Assembly (NCBI RefSeq): GCF_016599145.1
Contig: NZ_JAENKO010000006.1
Coordinates: forward strand, 1 to 64,000
Direction of reading: 5' to 3'
DNA: 64,000 nt
Source of the DNA: Tomitella cavernea
Lineage (GTDB): Bacteria; Actinomycetota; Actinomycetes; Mycobacteriales; Mycobacteriaceae
Shown: piece after piece, positions 28,316 through 36,388 of the stretch
Numbering within the stretch: the stretch's first letter is position 1
Layout: each line of letters starts with the position of its first letter
Made by a program: the position numbers and the translations under genes
The notes under the pieces: model-generated
What the model was told of the DNA's origin: nothing
Database searches by the model: none
Seen by the model: only the letters and a program-made list of their open reading frames with translations

Positions 28316-28835
28316 GTCTTCGCTTCCTCGTGACAAGCCTTGACTCGGCTGGCAGGCGCCCCGGCCGGCGGGTGGTGGTCCATCCGATGGTGCCCGGTGG
28401 CGGGGTGCCCTGCGTGGTGTTCGTCGTTGTCGAGTTGTGGACTTCTGCCGTGCAGGCTGCGGCCTGCGGGTGTCGGTGCTACGCGTCGACGTCGAGCCGG
28501 AGGTTCGGCGCCGTAGACGGCACTGCCCGGCGTGCGCGGCGCAGTGCCGCGTGCGCGCAGAGCCACTCTACCGACGAGTAACTTACTGTTCAGGCTACGC
28601 CCTTTTGTCCGGTGCGCAAACATGAGGGATTGCTCGGATTGAACATCTGGTGTATAAGGTCGGGAATCTCCACGAAACTGCAGGTGGGTCGGGGTGTCGC
28701 AGCGAGGCTGCGGCGCCGGCCGGGCGGTTCGGTGACGGAAGGAACACCGCTGCGTGCCCACGATGGGACCGTTTCCGGGGCCGGTGGGATCCGCGGCGGG
28801 TGGCTGGTACGCGCGCCCATCGGCGGAGGCGAGGC
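28316..28835. promoter_or_regulatory. fadE5 upstream region with palindromic operator AGTAACTTACT
   Basis: A 520-base gap between two minus-strand genes. I see no convincing gene in it. AGTAA-C-TTACT (28577-28587) is a perfect 11-base palindrome. On the minus strand it reads between a weak -35-like CTGAAC and a -10-like TAGAGT (about 28562-28567), so it would block the fadE5 promoter. Its half AGTAAGTT recurs before the TetR gene at 7638. The rest (28600-28835) is less GC-rich near 28610-28680 and shows nothing else that I can support. Confidence 0.5.
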
Positions 28836-29456
28836 CTACCGTGCTGCGTCGTCGGCGAGCGCCTGCACGGCTGGGGCGAGCAGCAGGCTCATGTCGGCGG
28901 CCGGGTCCTCCTCGGTGCCGGGGGCGATGGTGACGTAGCTCAGCGCATGGCGCACCAGGTGGCGGCCCAGCCGGTGGGCGTCTTCGTGCGACAACCGCGC
29001 CCACGAGTCGGCGAAGATCCGGGCCAGTCGCTCGCTCGCCGAGGCCAGCAGAGTGCCTGCCTCGCTGGTCACCAGCCGCAGGATGTCGTCGGACGCGGAG
29101 CCCTCGATGGCCGAGCGCACCATCGGGTCCGCCGCCGCCATCGTCAGGAACGAGCGGAACGCCGTCTCGAGGGCCGCCCGTGCGTCGCCGGGGTGCTCGG
29201 CGATGTCGGTCTCCACCTGGTCCAGGTAGCCGTCGACGAGCCTGAGGATGTACTGCTGCGCCACGTCGTGCCGCGATCCGAACTCGTTGTAGAGGGTTTG
29301 GCGGCTCACGCCGGCGGCGCGGGCGAGGTCGGTCATCGTGATCGCCGGCCAGGCCTTGTCCGCCTGCAGTTCGAAGAGCGAGTCGAAGACGGACTGCCGC
29401 AGGAGGCGACGGGTCGCCTGGTGATAGGGGATGCGTGCGCTCCGGCCGACTGCCAT
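28836..29456 (-). CDS. TetR-family regulator of the alkane hydroxylase operon (AlkU/AlkX-like)
   Basis: A 206-residue TetR regulator. The DNA-binding helices are near residues 20-60 (ITMTDLARAAGVSRQTLYNE followed by FGSRHDVAQQYI). The rest is helical. It is the last gene of the run alkB, rubredoxin, rubredoxin, rubredoxin reductase, tetR, the same arrangement found in Rhodococcus and Gordonia alk clusters. There the TetR protein represses the operon and is released by alkane-derived fatty acids; that role is inferred here. The ATG at 29456 fits the usual N-terminal length. The frame is open far upstream only because of GC bias. Confidence 0.88.
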   Translation of the reverse strand: MAVGRSARIPYHQATRRLLRQSVFDSLFELQADKAWPAITMTDLARAAGVSRQTLYNEFGSRHDVAQQYILRLVDGYLDQVETDIAEHPGDARAALETAFRSFLTMAAADPMVRSAIEGSASDDILRLVTSEAGTLLASASERLARIFADSWARLSHEDAHRLGRHLVRHALSYVTIAPGTEEDPAADMSLLLAPAVQALADDAAR

Positions 29457-29548
29457 GCCTGCATTGTCGCCGAGTCCGTCCACACCATGCCCGGGCGGGT
29501 GCCGCGGGGTGGGGCCGGCGGTACGCGGCGCGAGCGCGGCGGCGGGAC

Positions 29549-30841
29549 TCATCGGGCGGCCGCCGGCGCGCCGGACCAGGTGAGGTGCTCGCCGATGCGC
29601 GCCCGCGCCGCCCGCAGTTCCTTGGGGCGGCCGGCCGCGACGGCGGCCACCTCCTGACCGGCCGCGAAGCCGACGGAGAGGAACTCGCGGGCTCCGAGGT
29701 CGCCGTCCGTGCGCCACTCGTCGGCCGCCTGCGGCGTCCCCGCGATCTGCAGGTTCACGCCGTACTGGTGCGTCCAGCACCAGGGCACCTCCCGATAGGG
29801 CCGCCCGTTGCCGAGGATCGCCCGTGCGGCGGCGGCACCGTGTGCCTGCCCGTGGTTCCAGTGCTCGATCCGGCAGGTGCCGCCGGTGAACGGGTCGGGG
29901 AAGCGGGCCGCGTCGCCTGCCGCGTAGACGCCCGGCGCGGACGTGGCGCAGTACTCGTCGACGAGGATCCCGTCGGCGACGTCGAGCCCGGCGGACTGCG
30001 CAAGCTCCGTCGCCGGGATCATGCCGACCGCGCCGACGACGACGCCGGCGGTCCATTTCCGGCCGTCCGCGGCTTGGACGACGGATACACCCTTTCCCGA
30101 TGTATCGGAGTCGGTTTCCCCGACGACGCCGGTGACCTGCACACCGGTCTCGATCGTCACGCCGTGCCCGGCGTGCAGGTCCGCGAGCATCTCCGACACC
30201 GCTTCCGGGACAGTCCCCGCCAGCGGCCGTGGTCCGGCCTCGAGGAGGGTGACCGCGACTCCCGCCGCCGCGGCCACGGCGGCCACCTCGCACCCGATCA
30301 ATCCTGCGCCGACGATCACGAGGCGCCCGCGCGGACCCGGCGCGCCGACGGCCTCGCCGATGCGGCTGCGCAGTGCCAGCGCGTCCTCGGCGTCCCGCAC
30401 GTGCAGCACCCCCGGCCAGGCAGGTCCGCCGGGCGGGTCGAGCCGCCGCGCGCGGCCGCCGGTGGCGAGCAGGAGCGCGTCGTAGTCGAGCGTCGCCCGG
30501 GCGCCGGTGCCGACGTCCTCCGTGGTGATGCTGCCGTCCTCCGTGCTGATGCTGACGTCCTCCGTGGTGATGCTGCGGCCGACGGGGTCGAGGTCTGCGG
30601 CCCATGTGCCTGTGCGGATCTCGACCGGCATCGTCTGCCAGGCGTCGGCGGAGCGGAGCGGGATGCGGTCGGCGTCCACGCGTCCGGAGAGCAGGTCCTT
30701 CGTCAGCATCGTGCGTCGGTAGGGCGGCCGTCGGTCCGCGCCGATCATGACGACCTCGCCGTCGAACCCGTCCTTGCGGAGTGTCTGTGCGGCGGCCGCC
30801 CCGGCGATTCCCGTGCCGACGATGACCACTCGGCCCGGCAT
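29549..30841 (-). CDS. Rubredoxin reductase (NAD(P)H, FAD)
   Basis: Transfers electrons from NAD(P)H through FAD to the rubredoxins that feed AlkB. The 430-residue protein has two Rossmann motifs: FAD-binding VVIVGTGIAGAAAAQTLRK (4-22) and NAD-binding VIVGAGLIGCEVAAVAAAAG in the middle. The usual GVYAAGDAARFPDPF precedes the C-terminal domain. An unusual feature is a three-fold seven-residue repeat, SITTEDV-SISTEDG-SITTEDV, near residues 90-110, encoded by a 21-base tandem repeat at about 30506-30575. Its start codon shares one base with the stop of the rubredoxin gene (TGATG), so they are coupled. Confidence 0.92.
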   Translation of the reverse strand: MPGRVVIVGTGIAGAAAAQTLRKDGFDGEVVMIGADRRPPYRRTMLTKDLLSGRVDADRIPLRSADAWQTMPVEIRTGTWAADLDPVGRSITTEDVSISTEDGSITTEDVGTGARATLDYDALLLATGGRARRLDPPGGPAWPGVLHVRDAEDALALRSRIGEAVGAPGPRGRLVIVGAGLIGCEVAAVAAAAGVAVTLLEAGPRPLAGTVPEAVSEMLADLHAGHGVTIETGVQVTGVVGETDSDTSGKGVSVVQAADGRKWTAGVVVGAVGMIPATELAQSAGLDVADGILVDEYCATSAPGVYAAGDAARFPDPFTGGTCRIEHWNHGQAHGAAAARAILGNGRPYREVPWCWTHQYGVNLQIAGTPQAADEWRTDGDLGAREFLSVGFAAGQEVAAVAAGRPKELRAARARIGEHLTWSGAPAAAR

Positions 30842-31032
30842 CACCGCTCGACCTCCACCATCTCGAAGTCGGCCTTCGCGGCGCCACAGTCGGGGCAGGA
30901 CCAATCGTCGGAGATGTCGTCCCAGCGCGTGCCGGGCTCGATGCCGTCCTCCGGCCAGCCTTCGGCTTCGTCGTACTCGAATCCGCACTGCAGGCAGCGG
31001 TACAGCTTGTAGGCGGTCGCGGTGGCGTTCAT
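30841..31032 (-). CDS. Rubredoxin
   Basis: A 63-residue rubredoxin with the iron-binding cysteine pairs C13LQC16 and C46PDC49 and the conserved [12 protein letters not shown] region. It passes electrons from rubredoxin reductase to the AlkB diiron centre. It begins at 31032 after GAAGGAG and its stop overlaps the reductase start by one base. The 76 bases before it contain a short GAGGTC tandem run without clear function. It is the second of two rubredoxins in the operon; in other actinobacteria only the AlkG2-type copy can reduce AlkB, and which copy plays that role here cannot be told with certainty. Confidence 0.93.
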   Translation of the reverse strand: MNATATAYKLYRCLQCGFEYDEAEGWPEDGIEPGTRWDDISDDWSCPDCGAAKADFEMVEVER

Positions 31033-31108
31033 GGCATGCTCCTTCGAGTTCGAGGTCGAGGTCGAGGTCGATGTCGAGGTCGGGGGCGGGGGTGCGGGAT
31101 GGCCGGGC

Positions 31109-31270
31109 TCAGGCGGGGAGGAAGTCGACCTTCTCGCGGACGCCGCAGTCGGGGCAGGCCCAGTCGTCGGGGACCTCGGCCCAGGCGGTGCCGGCGGGGA
31201 AGCCCTCGCGCGGGTCGCCGGCGGCCTCGTCGAACCGGTAGTCGCAGCCGGGGCAGATGTAGACGCTCAT
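31109..31270 (-). CDS. Rubredoxin (first copy, overlapping alkB)
   Basis: A 53-residue rubredoxin with cysteines C6PGC9 and C39PDC42, and the usual DDWACPDCG. The start ATG at 31270 overlaps the alkB stop in an ATGA arrangement, so it is translationally coupled to alkB. It lacks the short N-terminal extension of the second rubredoxin and ends in VDFLPA. It is about half identical to its neighbour, suggesting an old duplication or separate AlkG1/AlkG2 types. Confidence 0.92.
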   Translation of the reverse strand: MSVYICPGCDYRFDEAAGDPREGFPAGTAWAEVPDDWACPDCGVREKVDFLPA

Positions 31271-32481
31271 TCCGCACGCTCCCCGTAGGCCTCTTCGGCG
31301 GGCGCATCATCGGTGATGCCGTACGCGGCGAGCACCTTGGCGCGCTTGCCCGGCTGGATGTTCGCCAGGCGCATGTCACCTGCGTAGTGCCGGGCCACCT
31401 TGGGGTCCATGAGCCTGTGCCACAGCGGCGGGACCACCGCGAGCAGGATCATCGTCGAATAGCCGGCGGGCAGCTGCGGTGCCTCGTCCATTGTGCGCAG
31501 CGTCTGGTACCGGCGGGTGGGATTGGCGTGGTGGTCACTGTGGCGCTGCAGGTGGTAGAGGAACACGTTGGTGCAGATGTGGTTGCTGTTCCAGCTGTGC
31601 GACGGCCTGCACCGCTCGTATCGCCCGCGCGGGGTGCGCCGGCGCAGCAGCCCGTAGTGCTCCAGGTAGTTGACGGCCTCCAGCAGCGAGAAACCGAATA
31701 CCGCCTGGATCAGCAGGTAGGGCCAGATGGACAGCCCGAAGATCGCCAGCGATGCGCCGAACAGCGCCACCGTCATCAGCCACGCGGTGAGCACGTCGTT
31801 CTTGGGGCCCCACACCGGGGAGCCGACGCGCTGCAGGCGCTTGCTCTCGATCTGCCACGCGGACCGGACGCCGCCGGCCACCGAGCGCGGCCAGAACCGG
31901 TAGAAACTCTCCCCGATGCGGGAGCTGGCCGGGTCCTCCGGGGTGGCGACGCGGACGTGGTGGCCGCGGTTGTGCTCGATGTAGAAGTGTCCGTACGCGG
32001 ACTGGGCCAGCACCAGGCGCGAGAGCCGACGCTCCAGGTTCTCCTTCTTGTGCCCCAGCTCGTGGGCGGTGTTGATACCGATGCCGGCGGTGACGCCCAC
32101 GGTGATCGCGAGGCCGATGTTCGACAGCACGCTCAGATCCCAGGCCGACCAGATGTAGCAGGCCAGGAAGAACGAGCTGTATTGCAAAGGGATGTACGCG
32201 TAGGTGGTGTAGCGGTAGAACCGGTCGTTCTCCAGCGCGTCGATCACCTCATCCGGAGGGTTCTTCCCGTCCTCGCCGGCCAGCACGTCGAGCAGCGGCA
32301 GCAGCCCGAACGCGATCATCGGCCCGGCCCACCAGAAAGCATTCCAGCCGGTGGCGGCGACGAGACCGACGGCGATGAACGTGGCCGACGACGGGATCAG
32401 CGCCAGGATCCACAGCAGCCGCTTGCGATCGCGCCACGTGGCGACGGTGCCGTCCTCACGCGTGTAGGTGAGTGTCTTCAT
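31267..32481 (-). CDS. alkB: Alkane 1-monooxygenase AlkB
   Basis: An integral-membrane non-haem diiron hydroxylase that converts n-alkanes to 1-alkanols. The 404-residue protein shows six membrane segments and all histidine boxes: HELGHK (140-145), EHNRGHH (169-175), the AlkB-specific NYLEHYG (271-277) and LQRHSDHH (311-318). The start ATG at 32481 has AAGGGTG about eight bases upstream; a GTG nine bases earlier would overlap it. The operon continues with two rubredoxins, their reductase and a TetR gene. The C-terminus is not fused to a rubredoxin, unlike Dietzia AlkW. Upstream is an AT-rich stretch with dyads. Confidence 0.96.
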   Translation of the reverse strand: MKTLTYTREDGTVATWRDRKRLLWILALIPSSATFIAVGLVAATGWNAFWWAGPMIAFGLLPLLDVLAGEDGKNPPDEVIDALENDRFYRYTTYAYIPLQYSSFFLACYIWSAWDLSVLSNIGLAITVGVTAGIGINTAHELGHKKENLERRLSRLVLAQSAYGHFYIEHNRGHHVRVATPEDPASSRIGESFYRFWPRSVAGGVRSAWQIESKRLQRVGSPVWGPKNDVLTAWLMTVALFGASLAIFGLSIWPYLLIQAVFGFSLLEAVNYLEHYGLLRRRTPRGRYERCRPSHSWNSNHICTNVFLYHLQRHSDHHANPTRRYQTLRTMDEAPQLPAGYSTMILLAVVPPLWHRLMDPKVARHYAGDMRLANIQPGKRAKVLAAYGITDDAPAEEAYGERAE

Positions 32482-32504
32482 CGTGATCACCCTTCATCCG
32501 TGCG

Positions 32505-32610
32505 GGTCGTCAACGTTGCAGGGCCGGTTGACGTTGATGTGGTAGTGATCACCAAAGTAGACAAAACACATATGAATGTCAATGGAGAAGACCTAATGAG
32601 GTCATATGTA
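32505..32610 (-). promoter_or_regulatory. AT-rich alkB promoter region with inverted repeats
   Basis: The only strongly AT-rich stretch nearby. It contains TCAACG...CGTTGA (about 32509-32536), CATATGA...TCATATG (about 32568-32607) and GACCT-AATG-AGGTC (32590-32603). Nested dyads of this kind upstream of an alk operon with its own TetR gene suggest operator sites. No -10/-35 pair can be fixed by eye. Confidence 0.5.
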
Positions 32611-32642
32611 CACAGGCCGAGGCTGTGCGGGGTGCGGACGCG

Positions 32643-32678
32643 CGAACGGGCCCCGGCCGGTTGGCCGGGGCCCGTTCG
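32643..32678. terminator. Very strong hairpin, terminator of the methyltransferase gene
   Basis: Perfect 16-base arms (32643-32658 and 32663-32678) with the tetraloop GGTT; the core is CCCCGGCC/GGCCGGGG. It lies just downstream of the minus-strand methyltransferase gene and insulates it from the divergent alkB promoter. Confidence 0.8.
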
Positions 32679-32710
32679 GGGGTGCGGTGAGCGCGATCCG
32701 TGCGTCGGGC

Positions 32711-33307
32711 CTACCGCTTGCGCGCGAACACCAGCGCGTCGATGGCGGTGCCGCCGGCGGTCTCGCGGCCCAGGTCCCGGGCGAAATCCACCGTCATCGA
32801 CGGATCGAGCTCCGCCGCGATGTCCTGCGGGGAGAACAGGATCGACGGATCCTGCGGACCGCCCACGCCTTCGGCGATGTTGCGGCCGTGGTGGCCCAGC
32901 ATGAGCAGCGCGCCGCCCGGAGCCAGCGCGTCCTGGGCCCGCCGCAGAAGCCCCCGGCGCTGCTCCGGCGGCAGATGGATATAGACGATCAGCGCCAGGT
33001 CCAGCCCGGAGCCGAAGTCTGCGGTGGTCAGGTCCGCGCACGTCCACGTCAGCCGTTCGATCACGGACTGCGGAGAAGGCCGCGCCAGCTCCGCGGCCTT
33101 GTCCAGCGCCACCTGCGAGAAGTCGATGCCCTCCACGAGCCAGCCTCGCGTCGCCAGGAACACTGCATTACGGCCCTCCCCGCTGCCGATGTCCACCGCG
33201 CGGCCCGGCGGCAAGGGCGTCGTCAGCTCCACTACCACCTCGTTCGCCGAAGCTCCCCAGACGTATCCGGCGTCGGTGTACCGCTCATCCCACTCGCGCG
33301 CGTCCAT
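32711..33307 (-). CDS. SAM-dependent class I methyltransferase
   Basis: A 198-residue methyltransferase of the TehB/thiopurine-type size. Motif I is AVDIGSGEGRNAVFLA (about 38-53), followed by the acidic loop VEGIDFS that binds the SAM ribose, and TWTCADLTTADF further on. Substrate unknown; relatives detoxify small molecules or tellurite. The start ATG at 33307 fits the family start (MDAREWDERY). It is divergent from the gene at 33438. Confidence 0.88.
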   Translation of the reverse strand: MDAREWDERYTDAGYVWGASANEVVVELTTPLPPGRAVDIGSGEGRNAVFLATRGWLVEGIDFSQVALDKAAELARPSPQSVIERLTWTCADLTTADFGSGLDLALIVYIHLPPEQRRGLLRRAQDALAPGGALLMLGHHGRNIAEGVGGPQDPSILFSPQDIAAELDPSMTVDFARDLGRETAGGTAIDALVFARKR

Positions 33308-33437
33308 GCAGCCGAATCTACTGCTGTCGGCGCCGCCGGTGGGCTGGTGAGGCGGGCGGACACCTCGGCGCGATTCGCATAGCCTGGGGGCCGGGACGCG
33401 GTGCCCGCACGGGCGACGTACGACGAATGGAGTGCCG

Positions 33438-34487
33438 ATGGCGCAGGAGCAGGGCGGCGAACAGGGTTCGTACGTGGAGCCGGGTGGTTCGTACGTGGAG
33501 CAGGGAGAGGCGTTCAACCGCGACGAGAACTACATCTCCGACCGCATCACCGCGGACGGCTCCTCCGGGTGGCCCGTCGAGGCCGGCAGGTACCGCCTCG
33601 TCGCGGCACGCGCCTGCCCGTGGGCCAACCGGACATTGATCGTCCGTCGGCTGCTGGGGCTCGAGGACGCGCTGTCGCTGGGGCTCTGCGGCCCCACCCA
33701 TGACCAGCGGAGCTGGACCTTCGACCTGGACCCGGGCGGCGTGGACCCGGTACTGAAGATCCCGCGCCTGCAGGACGCGTACTTCGCCCGCTACCCCGAC
33801 TACCCGCGCGGCATCACGGTGCCGGCCCTCGTCGAGGAATCCTCCGGCAAGGTGGTCACCAACGACTTCAAACAGATGACGCTGGACTTCTCCACCCAGT
33901 GGGCGGCGCTGCACCGCGACGGCGCGCCGGAGCTCTACCCCGAGTCGATGCGCGACGAGATGGACGAGCTCATGGCGACCATCCACGTCGACGTGAACAA
34001 CGGGGTGTACAAGGCCGGCTTCGCTGGCTCCCAGGAGGCGTACGACGAGGCGTTCCTGGCGTTGTTCGCGCGGCTCGACGAGCTGTCCGTGCGACTGTCG
34101 ACGCGCCGGTTCCTCATGGGCGACACCATCACCGAGGCCGACGTGCGCCTGTTCACCACGCTCGCCCGGTTCGACGCCGTCTACCACGGGCACTTCAAGT
34201 GCAACCGCACCAAGCTCACCGAGATGCCGGTGCTGTGGGCGTATGCGCGCGACCTGTTCCAGACGCCCGGCTTCGGCGACACCACCGACTTCCGGCAGAT
34301 CAAGCAGCACTACTACCTGGTCCACCGCGACGTGAACCCCACCGGGATCGTGCCGCTGGGGCCCGACACCTCCGTCTGGCTCACCCCGCACGGCCGCGAG
34401 GAACTGGGCGGCCGGCCCTTCGGCGACGGCACCCCGCCGCCGCCCGTGCGTGAATCCGAGGCGGTGGACCCGGCCGGGCGCGCGTAG
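33438..34487 (+). CDS. Glutathione-transferase-fold hydroquinone reductase-like protein (GST omega/xi class)
   Basis: A 349-residue enzyme of the glutathionyl-hydroquinone reductase (xi GST, ECM4/YqjG) family. The N-terminal thioredoxin fold has the catalytic cysteine in RACPWANR (about residue 60), VPALVEE and the following IVTNDF-like segment (VVTNDFKQM). The C-terminal helical domain contains RFLMGDTITEADVRLF and the family tail YYLVHRDVNPTGIVPLGP. Mycolate actinobacteria use mycothiol rather than glutathione, so the true thiol partner is probably mycothiol (inference). ATG at 33438 has GGAG upstream; a GTG six bases earlier is possible. Confidence 0.9.
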   Translation: MAQEQGGEQGSYVEPGGSYVEQGEAFNRDENYISDRITADGSSGWPVEAGRYRLVAARACPWANRTLIVRRLLGLEDALSLGLCGPTHDQRSWTFDLDPGGVDPVLKIPRLQDAYFARYPDYPRGITVPALVEESSGKVVTNDFKQMTLDFSTQWAALHRDGAPELYPESMRDEMDELMATIHVDVNNGVYKAGFAGSQEAYDEAFLALFARLDELSVRLSTRRFLMGDTITEADVRLFTTLARFDAVYHGHFKCNRTKLTEMPVLWAYARDLFQTPGFGDTTDFRQIKQHYYLVHRDVNPTGIVPLGPDTSVWLTPHGREELGGRPFGDGTPPPPVRESEAVDPAGRA

Positions 34488-34559
34488 CGGTAGGTGCGCG
34501 GGGGCCGCGCGGCGGTGAACAGTCCACGGCGATGGGCGGCCGCACCATAGGCTGCACCC

Positions 34560-35918
34560 ATGACGGGGACCTCGCGCGGGGCAGCGCCGGCGGGGCGACG
34601 CGCCGTCCTGGCGTGGTCGTCCTGGGATGCGGGCGCGGCGGCGTTCAACGCGGTGGTGTTCACGTTCGTGTTCTCGGTGTACCTCACCGACCAGGTGGGG
34701 GAGGGCTCGCCGGGCGGCATCTCGTCGAGCACGTGGCTGGGATGGGGGTTGGGCGTCGCCGGGTTCGTCCTGGCCGTGACGGCGCCGATCATGGGCGGGC
34801 GGGCCGATGCGCGGGGACGCCGCAAACGCTCGCTCGCCGTCCTCACCGCGTGCACGATCGCGCTTATGGCGACGATGTACTTCGTCCGCGATTCCGAGCC
34901 GTACTTCTTCCTGGGGCTGGTGCTGCTCGCGTCGGCGTCGGTGCTGTCGGAGCTGGCCAACGTGCCCTACTACGCGATGCTGCGGCAGGTCTCGACGCCC
35001 GAGACGCAGGGGAGGGTGTCCGGGATCGGCTGGTCGGCGGGCTACGTGGGCGGTGTCGTGCTGCTGCTCCTCGTATATGCCGGATTCATCGCGGGCGACG
35101 GGGACACCCGCGGGCTGCTGGGCCTGCCGAGCGCCGACGGCATGAACATCCGCCTCGTGGTGCTGTTCGCCGCGGTGTGGTTCGTCGCCTTCGCGGTGCC
35201 GCTTTTCCTCGTGGTCCCGGAGGTGCCCGCGACGGAGGCGGCGCCGCGCGCGTCTGGTTTCCGCGGCCGGCTCGCCGACATGGCCGGCGCCTATCGGGCG
35301 CTGTTCGCCGACCTGCGCCGGCTGTGGCGCACGGACCGGCGCACCCTCGGATTCCTCGCCGCGTCGGCGCTGTTCCGCGACGGCCTGGCGGGCGTGTTCA
35401 CCTTCGGTGCCGTGCTGGGGGTGGGCGTGTACGGGGTGTCGTCGTCGGACGTGCTCATGTTCGGAGTGGCCGCCAACGTCGTCGCCGCAGTGGGCGCGGT
35501 GGCGGGCGGCCAATGCGAGGAGCGGGTGGGCGCCAAGCCGGTGATCGTGTTCTCGCTGGCGTCGATGATGGTGGTGGGCACGGCGCTGCTGGCGTCGTCG
35601 GGGTCGGTGGCGTTCTGGGCGTGCGGGCTCGTGCTCTGCTTGTTCATCGGCCCGGCGCAGGCGTCGGCGCGGTCGGCGATGGCGCGCCTGTCGCCGCCCG
35701 GCGGGGAGGGCCAGATGTTCGGGCTCTATGCCACATCCGGCCGCGCGGTGTCGTTCCTGGCGCCGACGCTGTTCGGGCTGTTCTCGTGGCTGTTCGGCGC
35801 CGACCGGGCCGGCATCGTCGGCCTGCTGATCGTGATCGGCGCGGGGCTGGCGGCGCTGCTCCCGCTGCGGCTGCCGGGGGAGAGGGCGCGGGCGGCGGAA
35901 GATCAGGAGGCGGGGTGA
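34560..35918 (+). CDS. MFS transporter, UMF1/Atg22-like family
   Basis: A 452-residue transporter with about twelve hydrophobic segments. It resembles the UMF1 family (vacuole effluxer Atg22-like): it opens AWSSWDAGAAAFNAVVFTFV, then has GGRADARGRRKRSL between early segments and SELANVPYYAML. Substrate unknown, possibly amino acids or small peptides by family analogy. It follows the GST-like gene by 72 bases in the same direction. Its stop at 35916-35918 lies in the same frame as the truncated antitoxin that follows. Confidence 0.85.
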   Translation: MTGTSRGAAPAGRRAVLAWSSWDAGAAAFNAVVFTFVFSVYLTDQVGEGSPGGISSSTWLGWGLGVAGFVLAVTAPIMGGRADARGRRKRSLAVLTACTIALMATMYFVRDSEPYFFLGLVLLASASVLSELANVPYYAMLRQVSTPETQGRVSGIGWSAGYVGGVVLLLLVYAGFIAGDGDTRGLLGLPSADGMNIRLVVLFAAVWFVAFAVPLFLVVPEVPATEAAPRASGFRGRLADMAGAYRALFADLRRLWRTDRRTLGFLAASALFRDGLAGVFTFGAVLGVGVYGVSSSDVLMFGVAANVVAAVGAVAGGQCEERVGAKPVIVFSLASMMVVGTALLASSGSVAFWACGLVLCLFIGPAQASARSAMARLSPPGGEGQMFGLYATSGRAVSFLAPTLFGLFSWLFGADRAGIVGLLIVIGAGLAALLPLRLPGERARAAEDQEAG

Positions 35919-35936
35919 GGCTGGCAGCGGGGTGAT

Positions 35937-36071
35937 TTGGCGCTCGACGAGTACGAGTCCCTCAAGGAGACGGCGTACCTGCTCAAGAGTCCCGAGAATG
36001 CGCGTCGCCTCCTCGCCGCCATCGGGCGACTCGAATCGGGAGAAGGGGTCGAGCGGGATCTCGCCGAATGA
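35937..36071 (+). pseudogene. Truncated YefM/Phd antitoxin (C-terminal half only)
   Basis: Forty-four residues from a TTG match the C-terminal half of YefM antitoxins: LDEYESLKETAYLLKSPENA, then RRLLAAIGRLESGEGVERDL. The N-terminal DNA-binding domain of about 45 residues is absent; the frame instead runs back only 18 bases to the stop of the MFS gene. In YefM the N-terminal half binds the operator and the C-terminal half neutralises the toxin, so the piece could still be a working antitoxin without autorepression, provided that the TTG is used. Its stop overlaps the toxin start (ATGA). It might also be a decayed gene. Confidence 0.75.
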
Positions 36072-36328
36072 GGCTGGTCTGGGACGGGTCGGCGTGGGAC
36101 GACTACCTGTGGTGGCAGGCGCAGGACGGCAAGACCCTCGAGCGCATCAACGCGCAGATCCGCGATATCCAGCGGAACGGCAATGAGGGCATCGGGAAGC
36201 CCGAGCAGCTCAGGCACGGATTCCAGGGCTACTGGTCGCGGCGGATCACCCTCGAGCACCGGTTGGTGTACAAGATCATCGGCGACGAGATCCGCGTCGC
36301 TGCATGCCGATACCACTACGGGGAGTGA
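36068..36328 (+). CDS. yoeB: Txe/YoeB-family toxin (ribosome-dependent mRNA interferase)
   Basis: An intact 86-residue YoeB/Txe toxin, full family length. It cleaves mRNA at the ribosomal A site. Conserved features are LVWDGSAWDDYLWWQ, GKPEQLRHGFQGYWSRRI (with the catalytic Glu and Arg) and the end RLVYKI...ACRYHYG with the C-terminal His-Tyr. The start overlaps the stop of the antitoxin remnant by four bases, the normal type II arrangement. An intact toxin next to a half-length antitoxin implies that the remnant still neutralises it, that another YefM does so in trans, or that translation is weak. Confidence 0.93.
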   Translation: MRLVWDGSAWDDYLWWQAQDGKTLERINAQIRDIQRNGNEGIGKPEQLRHGFQGYWSRRITLEHRLVYKIIGDEIRVAACRYHYGE

Positions 36329-36388
36329 AGCTTTCGTGAGTTGTCGGGCGGGCAGAGCGGCTCAAGCGGCCTGCTCGTCGACTCCTGC

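Noticed and set aside
28612-28938. A 108-codon plus-strand frame upstream of fadE5
   Set aside because: It runs into the TetR gene on the other strand and lacks coding character.
31047-31090. Short GAGGTC tandem run before the second rubredoxin gene
   Set aside because: About five imperfect 6-base units in a spacer; too short and simple to claim function.
28836-32490. alk operon as a recently transferred island
   Set aside because: Apart from the promoter region, base composition and codon use match the neighbours, and no integrase, IS or direct repeat is seen.
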